Part shown: positions 7,801 through 16,142 of the stretch, piece by piece
Numbering within the stretch: position 1 is the stretch's first letter
Layout of the letters: the number at the start of each line of letters is the position of its first letter
DNA from: CAZZNQ01 sp964655775
Lineage (GTDB): Bacteria; Planctomycetota; Brocadiia; SM23-32
NCBI GenBank assembly: GCA_964655775.1
Contig: CAZZNQ010000009.1
Coordinates: 1-64,000, forward strand
Direction: 5' to 3'
DNA: 64,000 nucleotides
Program-made: the position numbers and the translations under genes
Notes under the pieces: generated by a model
What the model saw: the letters and a program-made list of their open reading frames with translations, nothing else
Told to the model about the DNA's origin: nothing
Database searches by the model: none

Positions 7801-9423
7801 TTGCAGTTCTCTTCTCAGTTGCGCACGTACGGCCGTTTCGCGACCGGGTTCGGACGGTTCCTGCGCCGACGGATGACGGTGGACGAGGCACGGGCCTTCA
7901 TTCGCGAGCAGATCGACCGGCGGGAGGAGAACTTCCTGCGCCTGATGCGCAAGGGTGTGTACGGCTACGAGGCCAGCCCGTACCGCCCGCTCCTGGAGAT
8001 GGCCGATTGTGCGTTCGGTGATCTGGAGACGATGGTCCGTCGCGACGGCATTGAAAGCGCGCTGGATAAGCTGCGCGACGCCGGCGTCTACGTCAGCTTC
8101 GAGGAGTTCAAGGGTCGAAAGCCGGTGGTCAGGGACGGGCGCGAGATCCCACTCGCGCCCAGACAGTTCGACAATCCCTACACGAGCACCGGCTACACCA
8201 CCTCTACCGGCGGCTCCACCGGCGCGGGCACGCGGGTCTCCACCGACCTGACGCACCTTGCGCACCAGGCCGCGCACGCGCTGGTCACGCAGGACGCGCA
8301 CGGCGTCGCCCACGTGCCCCGGGCGCTCTGGCGTCCCATTCTGCCGGCCGGCAGCGGCGTCAACAACCTGTTGCGCTCGGCCTACGTCGACCGGATACCG
8401 CGCCGCTGGTTCACGCCGGTGACGGCGAGCGACCTCCGTCCGCCGCTCCGGTTCCGGCTCGCCAACGCCGGCGTGGTCCTGCTCGGGCGGATGTACGGCT
8501 TCCCGCTGCCCTGGCCGGAGCCCGTTCACCTGCACGAAGGCGTGAAGGTGGCCCGGTGGGTTGCGGATACCGTGCGCACCGGCGGCGGTTGTCTGGTTCT
8601 CTGCACGGTGAGTTCGGCCGTCCGCGTCTGCGTCGCGGCGCGCGAGGCCGAGCTGGACGTGGGCGGGGCCACGTTCATGATCGCCGGGGAGCCGGCCACG
8701 CCGGCCAAGGTCCGCCGGATACGAGAGGCGGGCGCGCGGCATTTCACCACCTACGGTCTGACCGAGACCGGGCGGATTGCGATGGGCTGCGCGAGTCCCC
8801 ACGGCCCGAACGACCTGCACGTGCTTAGCGATCTGGCGGCCCTCATACAGCGTCCCCGCGCACTTGGGCCGGGTCGACCGACCGTGCACAGCTTCTACAT
8901 GACCTCGTTGCTTCCGTCGGCACCGAAGATCATGCTCAACGTGGAGATCGACGACTGTGGTGTGCTGGAGAAGCGCTCCTGCGGCTGCCTTCTGGAGGAA
9001 CTGGGTTACGATTGGCACGTGCGCGACATCCGCAGTTACACCAAGCTGACCGGCGACGGCGTGACGCTGGTGGTCTCAGAGATGCTCGATGTGCTGGAGA
9101 CCGTGCTGCCGGAACGCTTCGGCGGCTGCCCGCTAGACTACCAGATCCAGGAGGAGGAAGGGGAAGGGGGACTGACGCGCCTGGTGCTGCGCATCAGCCC
9201 GCGCGTGCGGATCGACGACGAGACGGCCGTGGTGCGGGCGCTGGCCGATGGTCTCCGGCGGAGCAGCCAGGCAGGCGGCTACGCGCAGGCGATATGGACT
9301 CAGGGCGACAGCTTCCGGGTTCTGCGCGAGGAACCGGTCTGGACGGAGCGAGGCAAGCTGCCGCAGATGCGCGGCGTAAGCCGCTTCCGCGCTTCGGATT
9401 CCGTGCGGCCGCAGTCGACGTAG
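7801..9423 (+). CDS. acyl-adenylate-forming ligase, phenylacetate-CoA ligase/LuxE-like
   Basis: About 540 residues. The phosphate-binding A3 motif STGGSTGAGT is at residues 135-144 and the A5 motif YGLTETG lies about 180 residues later, so it should adenylate a carboxylic acid and pass it to CoA, a carrier or an amine. A CGC motif and a later D-x-R-S-Y-T-K-L block occupy the hinge/C-terminal region. The start is ambiguous: TTG 7801 has GGGGAG at ideal distance; TTG 7795 and ATG 7873 are alternatives. It follows the C45-like hydrolase by about 20 nt and is surely co-transcribed, suggesting linked acyl activation and acyl transfer. The substrate cannot be read from sequence. Confidence 0.8.
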   Translation: MQFSSQLRTYGRFATGFGRFLRRRMTVDEARAFIREQIDRREENFLRLMRKGVYGYEASPYRPLLEMADCAFGDLETMVRRDGIESALDKLRDAGVYVSFEEFKGRKPVVRDGREIPLAPRQFDNPYTSTGYTTSTGGSTGAGTRVSTDLTHLAHQAAHALVTQDAHGVAHVPRALWRPILPAGSGVNNLLRSAYVDRIPRRWFTPVTASDLRPPLRFRLANAGVVLLGRMYGFPLPWPEPVHLHEGVKVARWVADTVRTGGGCLVLCTVSSAVRVCVAAREAELDVGGATFMIAGEPATPAKVRRIREAGARHFTTYGLTETGRIAMGCASPHGPNDLHVLSDLAALIQRPRALGPGRPTVHSFYMTSLLPSAPKIMLNVEIDDCGVLEKRSCGCLLEELGYDWHVRDIRSYTKLTGDGVTLVVSEMLDVLETVLPERFGGCPLDYQIQEEEGEGGLTRLVLRISPRVRIDDETAVVRALADGLRRSSQAGGYAQAIWTQGDSFRVLREEPVWTERGKLPQMRGVSRFRASDSVRPQST

Positions 9424-9440
9424 GCTCAGGAAGAGCCTAC
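9420..9440. terminator. symmetric hairpin spanning two convergent stop codons
   Basis: GTAGGCTC (9420-9427) pairs with GAGCCTAC (9433-9440) across AGGAA. The 8-bp perfect stem contains the stop codons of both convergent genes. No T-run follows on either strand, so it may be a bidirectional terminator or mRNA 3'-end stabiliser. Confidence 0.45.
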
Positions 9441-11701
9441 TCCACCGGTTCCAACCAGAGGCAGTCCAGGTAGACCGCGTCCGCCACGCTCGGTCGCGAG
9501 AGGGCGATGTACATCATCATGTCGTCCGAGACGTCGAACTCGCCGACCTCGAAGACATGATACTCGCCGTCCGCCAGTTCCTCGGCTGTTACCTCCAGCC
9601 GCCCGCCCCGCGTTCCGCAGACGAACGCTTCACCCTCGCCCTGCATCTCGCCCCCGCGCACGCGGACGAACAGCCGGAAACGGTCCGCCCCCGCGCACTC
9701 CTCATATGGGCTGAAATGGTGGTTGATCAACCAGGACGGCACCGGCACCTTGAGCGCCCAGCCGTCGCTCGCCCGGTCGTCGCGCACCCACCATCCCGTC
9801 CGGGCCAGCCAGCCGGAGTCGATCTGTCGCGCCTGCAACAGCCGAACCTTGTCGAGGTCGGCGGCGCTGAGTTCCGGAGGCAGCACCCGGCCGCGTTCGC
9901 GCAGGAGCCGGCCGTAGTCGGTCAGCCACTCGAAGAACGGTCCGGCCTCTTCCGGATCGGCGACGGCCGTCACCCCGTATTCGTCCCGCACGCGGTTCAG
10001 CTTCGCCGCAATACCGGCGAAGTCCAGCGGCCCCACGCGCTCCTCGGTTGCCTTCCACGTTCGGCTGAGCGGTCCGCGCTTGGCCAGCACGTACCAGACG
10101 GGCATGTGCGCGTGGCGCACGCGGCGTTCCAGTTCGGGGTCTCCCTCGACGGCACGATCCGCCTCGCGCAGGACCTCCTCGGCTTCGGCGATGATGGCCG
10201 GCTGGAGGAACGGGACGTTCATCCGCGTCACGCGCCCCAGGTGATAGTCGTTCTCGCGCCCGTAGCGATGCATCACGTCGATGTACTCGGCAAGTGCGGG
10301 TGCGGCGGGACCGTAGTAGCCGTGCAGGAACTCATCGATCAGCGCGTCACCGTCGGCGTCAGGATTCCAGAGCGCCTTGGCCAGCACCCACATGCGCAGC
10401 GGAACGAACTCTGTCGCGCGGCCGGCGTGGGTTCCCTGCTGCATGATGCCGGTCGCTCCGTGGTCGACGAAGAACTTGATGTTTGTGACCAGACTGTCCA
10501 GATCGGGATTCGGCATCAGGTAGTGGGCGCGGTTGCCGACGTAGTTCCAGATCATCATCGCTTCCGCCACGCGGTCCCACGCCGCGATATCCTCCTTGAT
10601 CTCGCGGTTCTCGGGATTGCTCGCGTCGGCGATGGGGTGTGCGTAGTCGGCCTCGATCGGCGCAAAGCGGATGATCACGTTTTGCCGGGGCCTGATGTCC
10701 TTCGGCGGCTTGCGGGTCCACAGATAGGCGCTTGTCATCACGCGGGCGCCGGGAACGGCATCTTCGAGTTGCTCCGCCACGCCGTTGATGAAGGTGAACC
10801 AGGGACCGGAGTCGCCTTCTCTCTCTGCGACGGGGGCGCAGGTCGCGCACCGGCACTTCGTTCGGTTGTCCTCGTGGGAGAGTATCACGTAGGGGGTGTC
10901 GGGGTTCTCCCTGTACAGTTCGATCAGGCTCTCGGCGGCGGCGCGGATCACGGTCTTGTTGGTCGGACAGATCTCACTGTGGGAACGCTCCCCCTCGACA
11001 AGCGCCCACATCTCGGGCGTCATCTCGTCGACGGATGCCTGGACCGCGTCGATTGAGTTGTGGCCCTGTGCGCCGGCCGAAAGCGTGTCGCCGCCCATGC
11101 GTTCGTCGATCTCGTTCCAACCGATGCCGTTGAGCTTGTTGCGCACGTACCAGGCGTGCGTTGCGGCGCTGTGCCCCTCCGCGTACATGATGTTTCGGGC
11201 TTCGAGCTTCGGCACTCCGCGTAGGTCCAGCGGCCCGACGGTGATGGTGCTCCGGCGGGGAATGGTGCTCTCGGTCGGCGTCCACCATCGACAGCCGAGG
11301 CGTTCGAGCAAGGTGAAGACACCGTACATCGTCCCCCGCTTGCGGCCGCCGACGATAACGATACGGTCGGCGACGGTTCTGATGACGAATCCCTCCGGGC
11401 CCAGGCTCGGATCGAGCGGCCCGCCCAGTTCGCGCGTCGCGTCGCTCGCGCCGATCAGCACGGCCCTCTCGGGCAGATCGTCCGGCGCCACCATGCGGGG
11501 AAGCGTCACTCCGCTCATCAGGCGCACGTGCTCGATGAACTCGTCGGCCGCCCATTGCTCCGAAGGACTGGCCTCCTCTCCCAGCACCACCACGTAATCG
11601 CTGCGGCCGTTCTCGACCAGCGTTACCGCATCCTGGGCCGCCCGGGTGGCTGAAGCTGTGACCGTCAGAACGCACATTGCCGCTGTGAGAAACCTCAGCA
11701 T
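9437..11701 (-). CDS. secreted DUF4838 protein, alpha-glucuronidase-like
   Basis: About 754 residues with a signal peptide (MLRFLTAAMCVLTVTASATRA). The N-terminal region (EQWAADEFIEHVRLMSG, then GTMYGVFTLLERLGCRWW) matches the alpha-glucuronidase N-terminal-type domain found before DUF4838. The central part has HEDNRTKCRCATC and the SAYLWTRKPPKDIRP segment of DUF4838 barrels. A C-terminal beta-sandwich-like region ends the protein. It is probably an exported glycoside hydrolase of unknown specificity. The start at 11701 is fixed by GAGGAGG 6 nt upstream and by the signal peptide; the frame remains open further upstream. A TATACT -10-like box lies at 11798-11803 on the minus strand. Confidence 0.85.
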   Translation of the reverse strand: MLRFLTAAMCVLTVTASATRAAQDAVTLVENGRSDYVVVLGEEASPSEQWAADEFIEHVRLMSGVTLPRMVAPDDLPERAVLIGASDATRELGGPLDPSLGPEGFVIRTVADRIVIVGGRKRGTMYGVFTLLERLGCRWWTPTESTIPRRSTITVGPLDLRGVPKLEARNIMYAEGHSAATHAWYVRNKLNGIGWNEIDERMGGDTLSAGAQGHNSIDAVQASVDEMTPEMWALVEGERSHSEICPTNKTVIRAAAESLIELYRENPDTPYVILSHEDNRTKCRCATCAPVAEREGDSGPWFTFINGVAEQLEDAVPGARVMTSAYLWTRKPPKDIRPRQNVIIRFAPIEADYAHPIADASNPENREIKEDIAAWDRVAEAMMIWNYVGNRAHYLMPNPDLDSLVTNIKFFVDHGATGIMQQGTHAGRATEFVPLRMWVLAKALWNPDADGDALIDEFLHGYYGPAAPALAEYIDVMHRYGRENDYHLGRVTRMNVPFLQPAIIAEAEEVLREADRAVEGDPELERRVRHAHMPVWYVLAKRGPLSRTWKATEERVGPLDFAGIAAKLNRVRDEYGVTAVADPEEAGPFFEWLTDYGRLLRERGRVLPPELSAADLDKVRLLQARQIDSGWLARTGWWVRDDRASDGWALKVPVPSWLINHHFSPYEECAGADRFRLFVRVRGGEMQGEGEAFVCGTRGGRLEVTAEELADGEYHVFEVGEFDVSDDMMMYIALSRPSVADAVYLDCLWLEPVE

Positions 11702-11833
11702 TCGCTCCTCCTCAGTTCTTCCATACCGATTTGCGTCCATTGGTGACGCTGTGGGCGCCCCGCCATGTACCCGTTTCCCCGATTCCGTCTTCCTCATAGT
11801 ATACGCTCGTCTGGCACGGTCTGCCACGGGGCG

Positions 11834-11981
11834 CTAAGTGGGCGAACATTAGTCTTCGCCGGTTCTGCTTCGTCGACGCAGCGGGCGAGACGTCCCGCTC
11901 TACCCGTTGCAGGGGTAGCGCAGCCGTCTCGGCCGCGTTGATGCAAGCCGAACAGTGGTGTACTTATGTGAAACCGCTAAG
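11834..11981. repeat. dispersed ~149-bp structured repeat, copy 1
   Basis: This 148-bp block matches the block at 42854-43002 with about 15 substitutions and one indel by eye. It contains three successive potential stem-loops: AGCGGG/CCCGCT around 11880-11899, CTACCC/GGGTAG just after, and a GC-rich GCAGCCG/CGGCCGC stem with one mismatch. It begins CTAAG. It fills most of the 315-nt space between the start of the DUF4838 gene and the stop of the next minus-strand gene. It encodes no protein. Confidence 0.85.
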
Positions 11982-12016
11982 TCGTGGACCGGGAACAGTT
12001 ACAGGAGCATTGTTGG

Positions 12017-13081
12017 TCAATACCATGTGCTGCCCGGATCCGCGTCCGTCGGTCGGGCCGTGCTGTCGTCGGGATCGTAGATGAACCCCTTGTGGGAGGC
12101 GGCCGGCGGCTTGTCCGGGAGCGACCAGGGCCTCTGGGTGCTGAACACAGGCTTTGTTCGGAACGTGTTCTCCACGCGCTCCGTCCGTTCCATGTGCTTC
12201 ATGCAGCCGATGATGCAGCCGCGCGCCCCGCACAGCGCCGGAACGCCCAGGCGGGACATGACGTCGAAGTACGGGACCGAGGGGAAGACCGCCCATCCGA
12301 GGTCCCACGCCTCCCGCCAGGTGACCGCCTGCTCCCCGATGGGCAGGTAGAGCCCGGGGTATTGTTTGGCCAGGAACTGCCCGTTCTTCCTGTTCAGGCC
12401 GAAGTGCGTCAACTTGCACTTGCCCAGGTCGATGTCGGCCCACTCGATCTTGTGGCCCTCGACCTCGATGGACACGGACTTGTCGTCGGGTATGGCGCCG
12501 GCCGGACACTCGGCCACGCAGCGCTTGCACCGATCGCACAGATGGCCCACCCGCATCGGGTCGGGCTCCAGTTCTGCTTCCGTGATGATGGCGTTCAGGC
12601 GCTGCCGTGGCCCGAACTCCTCGGTCAGGAACACTTTAGACCAGCCGATCTCGCCCAGCCCGGCCAGCGTGGCGGCGATGCGCAGGTGCACCGACACGTT
12701 GCGAACGGGGCGCCCGGGCGCCGGGGCGGGGCCGCGCGGCCCCCACTCCAGACTGGTCGCGCCCATGCCCGGCAGCGCCGCCTCGTAGCCGTGGTCCTCG
12801 ATGAACCGGCTGATCTTGTATCCGGCGGCCGCAAGCCGACCGCTCAGCCGCGCATAGCCGAAGATACTGTAGGAGGGCCAGTGGGTTCCCTCGTCGATGC
12901 CGCGGTAGCAGCCGCGCGGGATGCGGTTGGCGAAGACGATGACGGAGCGCGCGCGGGGCATGATCTGAAGGGGGTTCATGTCCTTCGGCGCGTCCTTGAA
13001 GCGTTCGATGTTGGCGACGCCGATCTTGTCGACCTTTGCGACGTTCAGCGCGAAGTCCTTTAGAGCGCTGCTTGTGAGCAT
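12017..13081 (-). CDS. QueG/reductive-dehalogenase-like 4Fe-4S protein
   Basis: 354 residues, cytoplasmic (no Tat or Sec signal). A ferredoxin motif C-D-R-C-K-R-C-V-A-E-C-P lies just past mid-protein, and a second Cys cluster CGARGCIIGC lies downstream. The N-terminal half has the SVIVFANRIPRG strand and the LGEIGWSKVFLTEEFGPRQR block shared by epoxyqueuosine reductases and reductive-dehalogenase-related proteins, which bind cobalamin. Without a signal peptide a respiratory dehalogenase is unlikely, and it lacks the usual full QueG architecture. It lies 39 nt downstream of a shorter paralogue. The ATG at 13081 has GGAAG at a usable distance. Confidence 0.8.
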   Translation of the reverse strand: MLTSSALKDFALNVAKVDKIGVANIERFKDAPKDMNPLQIMPRARSVIVFANRIPRGCYRGIDEGTHWPSYSIFGYARLSGRLAAAGYKISRFIEDHGYEAALPGMGATSLEWGPRGPAPAPGRPVRNVSVHLRIAATLAGLGEIGWSKVFLTEEFGPRQRLNAIITEAELEPDPMRVGHLCDRCKRCVAECPAGAIPDDKSVSIEVEGHKIEWADIDLGKCKLTHFGLNRKNGQFLAKQYPGLYLPIGEQAVTWREAWDLGWAVFPSVPYFDVMSRLGVPALCGARGCIIGCMKHMERTERVENTFRTKPVFSTQRPWSLPDKPPAASHKGFIYDPDDSTARPTDADPGSTWY

Positions 13082-13120
13082 CTCGGGGCTTCCTTTCGTG
13101 TGAGCAGCCGGGCGCGGGTC

Positions 13121-13933
13121 TCAACTCGCAGCGGACGGGCGGAAACGAGAATGGAATCGCCGCGTCAGCATTCCTTCATCTTCCAGGTGCGCCACGCAGG
13201 CTCGGCCGCAGGCGGCCCCGATCCGGCAGGGCTCCGCCTCACTGGAATACGGCAGCGTCATAATGCCCGTCTGGCATATTCGGCAGCTTTCCATCCGCAG
13301 ACCGTAGCACTTGGCCGCCCCTGCAGCCAGTGGTGTCTCCGTCGGATGATCGCGATCGAGTGCGCGCGCCGGGCAGGCGGATGCGCACAGGCCGCAGTCA
13401 TCGCAGACCGCCCCCGTGAACGGGGCGTCCGGTGTCAAGTCAAGGTCCGTCACGATCGCGGTGAAGAACTGGCGCGGCCCGAACTCCGGTGTCAGAAAGA
13501 ATTTTCCGCGACCGATCTCTCCCAGGCCTGCGGCATGGGCAGCGAAGTCCATCTCCAGGATGACGTTCGGCTCGGGCTTGTCCGTTCCGGCCGGCACGCC
13601 CTGACGACGGAAATCGCTTGAATGGCGGGCTAGGGGCACCGCCTCCCAGCCGTCGGATTCGAGCGTCCGGCACAGTTGGTAGGTCGTCTCGACGGCGATG
13701 GACGAAGCGGGACTGGCACCGGCGAGAGTCTGCCAGGCCGTGCCCTCCTCCACGCCGCGCAACGCCCCTCGCGGCAGACGGAATCCCAGAACGATGACGG
13801 ACTGCGCGTCGGGCTGCACGCAGGCCGGATTCGTCTCCGGCGGCAAGGACGAGAAACGATCGATCGACGCAATCCCTACCAGATCCGCGCCCTCGCGGAG
13901 TGCAAGTTCCTTGAGCTTCACGCTGTCCAACAC
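13121..13933 (-). CDS. QueG/reductive-dehalogenase-like 4Fe-4S protein, short paralogue
   Basis: 270 residues, paralogous to its downstream neighbour through SVIVLGFRLPRG, LGEIGRGKFFLTPEFGPRQ and the ferredoxin motif C-D-D-C-G-L-C-A-S-A-C-P. It has a Cys-rich C-terminal end (CYGLRMESCRICQTG, then CGRACVAHLEDEG) typical of this uncharacterised group. No signal peptide. First gene of a two-gene unit. It may be an electron-transfer or cobalamin-dependent reductase; no substrate can be inferred. The start has AAGGAG a few bases upstream. Confidence 0.8.
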   Translation of the reverse strand: MLDSVKLKELALREGADLVGIASIDRFSSLPPETNPACVQPDAQSVIVLGFRLPRGALRGVEEGTAWQTLAGASPASSIAVETTYQLCRTLESDGWEAVPLARHSSDFRRQGVPAGTDKPEPNVILEMDFAAHAAGLGEIGRGKFFLTPEFGPRQFFTAIVTDLDLTPDAPFTGAVCDDCGLCASACPARALDRDHPTETPLAAGAAKCYGLRMESCRICQTGIMTLPYSSEAEPCRIGAACGRACVAHLEDEGMLTRRFHSRFRPSAAS

Positions 13934-14020
13934 GGTCGTTCTCCTTATGTGTAAGGGCGGGCGAACGCAGGCCGCCGCGCTCGCCTGTGCCGTTCGACTC
14001 TGTGCCTTTCGTCCAGGAAG

Positions 14021-14048
14021 ATATCACAGAGGGTGAGACTCGTGTCAA
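14021..14048 (-). promoter_or_regulatory. sigma70-like promoter of the Fe-S protein pair
   Basis: Minus strand: TTGACA (14043-14048), 16-nt spacer, TGATAT (14021-14026). The -35 is perfect and the -10 weak. It lies about 90 nt before the ATG at 13933. Confidence 0.45.
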
Positions 14049-14119
14049 GCAGTCTCGCCCATGCCTTTCGGAACGCGTCCCTGTTGGCCGCCGCCCGCTG
14101 CGCAGAGGCGTCGGTCGCG

Positions 14120-14136
14120 GGCAAGCTTGACTTGCC
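14120..14136. repeat. short inverted repeat in intergenic leader
   Basis: GGCAAG (14120-14125) and CTTGCC (14131-14136) form a 6-bp stem with loop CTTGA, about 85 nt upstream of the GH39-like gene. It resembles the CTTG/CAAG-loop palindromes at 15.9-16.0 kb. No T-run. Confidence 0.4.
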
Positions 14137-14220
14137 GTGGCGGGCTGTCCTCGGTAACCTGTGGACTCCGGCGGAAGGATTCGAACTCACGCGCACGTAT
14201 GCGCACTCGAAAGGGTAGAC

Positions 14221-15768
14221 ATGAACGACGACACCAGCAGGCAACAGGACCGTCCGGTTCGTTTCTCCGTGGACGCTGGCTCGCCGGTGGGCGACTGCCA
14301 TCCGTTCTGGGTGGTGGCCAACTGGAATAAGCCGTACCTGGTTCTGGATCCCGGCAGCATCGAGGGGCGCAAGAGGAGCGCGCCGTTCGTCAGCGAACTG
14401 AACCTGGTGTACCTGCTCGGAGGGCGCGACCGCGAGCACAACCGCTGGTTCCAGGGCGTCGATGAAGACGGCACTGTCCTGGCCGACTTCGGCGGCCTGA
14501 TCGAGCAGCTCCGCGCCTGCCTCGATCAAGGCTACCGCCCGTGGATCGTGCTGGACAACGTGCCGTACGACATGAGCGACCCGCCGGACGAGAACATGTA
14601 CGGCAACACCGCGCCTCCGAAGGAAGAGCGCATATGGCACGACTACGTCCGCCAGGGGATGGAGGCGATGGTGGACGCGTTCGGGCGCTCGACCGTCGCC
14701 GATTGGTGGTTCCGTGTCGGCACGGAACCGGACCTGCTCCCAGGACACTGGTCCGGGACGAAGCAGCAGTACTCCGACCACTACGACCACACGGTCGCGG
14801 CCGTCCTGGAGGTCCTGCCGGAGGCGATGATCGGCCCCGGCAACATCCTCAATCCGGTCGAAGGCGAGTATGGAATCATCGTGCGCGACCAGTGGGGGCT
14901 GGAGATCATCGACCACGCCGCCACCGGCACCAACGTCTGCACGGGCGAGACGGGGACGCCGATGCGCTGGTTCTCCTGCTCGTGGTACGGGCGGGTGGGC
15001 GTGCCGCTGAGCATGTTCGACAAGGCCGTGGGCATGATGCGCGACCGCCTGGGCCGCTACGACGACCTATGCGACCTGCCCCTGGCCATCGGCGAGTTCG
15101 CCGTGCTCCACGACGAGAACGGCACCAGGCTCTACTCCGGCGACACGACCGAGTGGTCCGCCAGCTTCTACGCCGGAATTGCCGACCGCGTTTACCGGCA
15201 CGGCATCCGGCAGGTGTACGAGTGGTCGCATGCGACCGACGGGCTCTTGCATCCGCGCGGTCAGGTCATCGAGATGCTTCGCCGAATGGCGGGTGGGCGC
15301 AGGCTAGCGGTAGAGCGGGAAGGCGAGACCGAGTCCGACGTCGGCGTCGTCGCCTGCCGCAAGGACGGGGCGCTGTTCCTGCTGGCCTACAATCACTATA
15401 CCGACCGCGAACCCGGCGCCGGGGCTCAGCTGCGCATCAATGTCGAGGATGCCGGCCTGCCGAATGGTGCCCGGCTGACGGAGTGGAAGATTGACCGCGA
15501 GCACGGCGTCTGGGCCTACGAGTTCGAACGCGACTGTGCCACGGCGGATGTGGAGCCGCTGCCGGAGGCCGGACGCTATGAAGGCGGCATCAATCACCTC
15601 TACGGGAAGCCCGGCTACGCCGTGTGGCGGGACAACCGGGACAAGTACGCCGACCTGGCGGTCCTTGCGAAAACGCGCGATTCCGAGCCCGTTTCCGTGA
15701 CGGACGGCCGCATCGAGCTAAGCCTGGACATGCCCGGACACAGCGTGCGCCTGCTGCGCCTCGGATAA
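14221..15768 (+). CDS. GH39-like glycoside hydrolase
   Basis: About 515 residues, TIM-barrel glycosidase resembling beta-xylosidase/iduronidase-type GH39. The acid/base candidate is Glu169 in V-G-T-E-P-D at the end of a WWFR strand. The nucleophile candidate is Glu292 in LPLAIGEFAVL. A C-terminal beta-domain (about 380-515) follows, ending in the RIELSLDMPGHSVRLLRL strand pattern usual for these enzymes. No signal peptide is apparent. The ATG at 14221 is preferred over the upstream frame because homology-like sequence begins only after it and AAAGGG precedes it. Substrate is unknown. Confidence 0.8.
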   Translation: MNDDTSRQQDRPVRFSVDAGSPVGDCHPFWVVANWNKPYLVLDPGSIEGRKRSAPFVSELNLVYLLGGRDREHNRWFQGVDEDGTVLADFGGLIEQLRACLDQGYRPWIVLDNVPYDMSDPPDENMYGNTAPPKEERIWHDYVRQGMEAMVDAFGRSTVADWWFRVGTEPDLLPGHWSGTKQQYSDHYDHTVAAVLEVLPEAMIGPGNILNPVEGEYGIIVRDQWGLEIIDHAATGTNVCTGETGTPMRWFSCSWYGRVGVPLSMFDKAVGMMRDRLGRYDDLCDLPLAIGEFAVLHDENGTRLYSGDTTEWSASFYAGIADRVYRHGIRQVYEWSHATDGLLHPRGQVIEMLRRMAGGRRLAVEREGETESDVGVVACRKDGALFLLAYNHYTDREPGAGAQLRINVEDAGLPNGARLTEWKIDREHGVWAYEFERDCATADVEPLPEAGRYEGGINHLYGKPGYAVWRDNRDKYADLAVLAKTRDSEPVSVTDGRIELSLDMPGHSVRLLRLG

Positions 15769-15869
15769 GAAAGACTGACACAGGTCTTCGAGTGCTTCTG
15801 TTGGGGTCAGAATCGGGGGGCGAGAAGACCATCGGCACCATTCACGCGTGCCGCGCGCGAGCAGGCTAT

Positions 15870-15898
15870 CGGAGTGCGGCGCCTTGATGCCGCTTTCC
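15870..15898 (+). repeat. extragenic palindrome, forward copy
   Basis: The unit CGGAGTGCGGCGCCTTGATG plus the next 9 bases carries a GCGGC/GCCGC stem around a CTTG-containing loop. It is the forward member of a pair; the other is at 15989-16017 in reverse orientation. The shared pattern is CGGA-x-TGCGG ... CTTG ... CCGCTTT. Confidence 0.65.
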
Positions 15899-15901
15899 AT
15901 C

Positions 15902-15919
15902 CCGGCGGCTCGCCGCCGG
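15902..15919. repeat. perfect 7-bp stem hairpin
   Basis: CCGGCGG (15902-15908), loop CTCG, CCGCCGG (15913-15919). Part of the cluster between the two palindrome units. Confidence 0.6.
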
Positions 15920-15967
15920 ACGCTTGCCGCTGGTCGATACCGCAGCCAGTGCGCCGGACGCATGCGG

Positions 15968-15983
15968 GCGAAGCAAGCTTCGC
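15968..15983. repeat. perfect 6-bp stem hairpin with CAAG loop
   Basis: GCGAAG (15968-15973), loop CAAG, CTTCGC (15978-15983). It shares its loop with the reverse palindrome copy just downstream. Confidence 0.6.
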
Positions 15984-15988
15984 TAACG

Positions 15989-16017
15989 GCAAAGCGGTGG
16001 CAAGCCACCGCAGTCCG
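15989..16017 (-). repeat. extragenic palindrome, reverse copy
   Basis: Read on the minus strand it begins CGGACTGCGGTGGCTTGCCA, close to the forward unit at 15870-15898. The internal stem GCGGTGG (15994-16000)/CCACCGC (16005-16011) is perfect, with loop CAAG. A head-to-head pair with a ~90-nt spacer resembles REP/BIME organisation. Confidence 0.65.
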
Positions 16018-16142
16018 AAAACCGCCCGGTACTCGGACGGCTCCGTCATCTCCGCTATGCTGCCCGAGGTCAAAGACTGCAACATGCCTGCAAAGCCGCT
16101 CAGCATCCCTTTGCAGAACCGGGCTGCTGAGCGTCGCCTGGT

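Larger units (their letters stand above)
15769..16142. other. 374-nt intergenic region with palindrome cluster
   Basis: No credible gene. It sits between the convergent stops of the GH39-like and radical SAM genes and holds at least four stem-loops between 15870 and 16017, listed separately. The remainder (16018-16142) has short imperfect repeats only. Confidence 0.7.

Noticed and set aside
14162..14200. Possible tRNA remnant: on the minus strand the segment ends in CCA and contains GAGTTCGAATCC like a T-arm
   Set aside because: The putative T-stem has mismatches (U-U, A-C), and no anticodon or D-arm could be folded. It is coincidental or too decayed to call.
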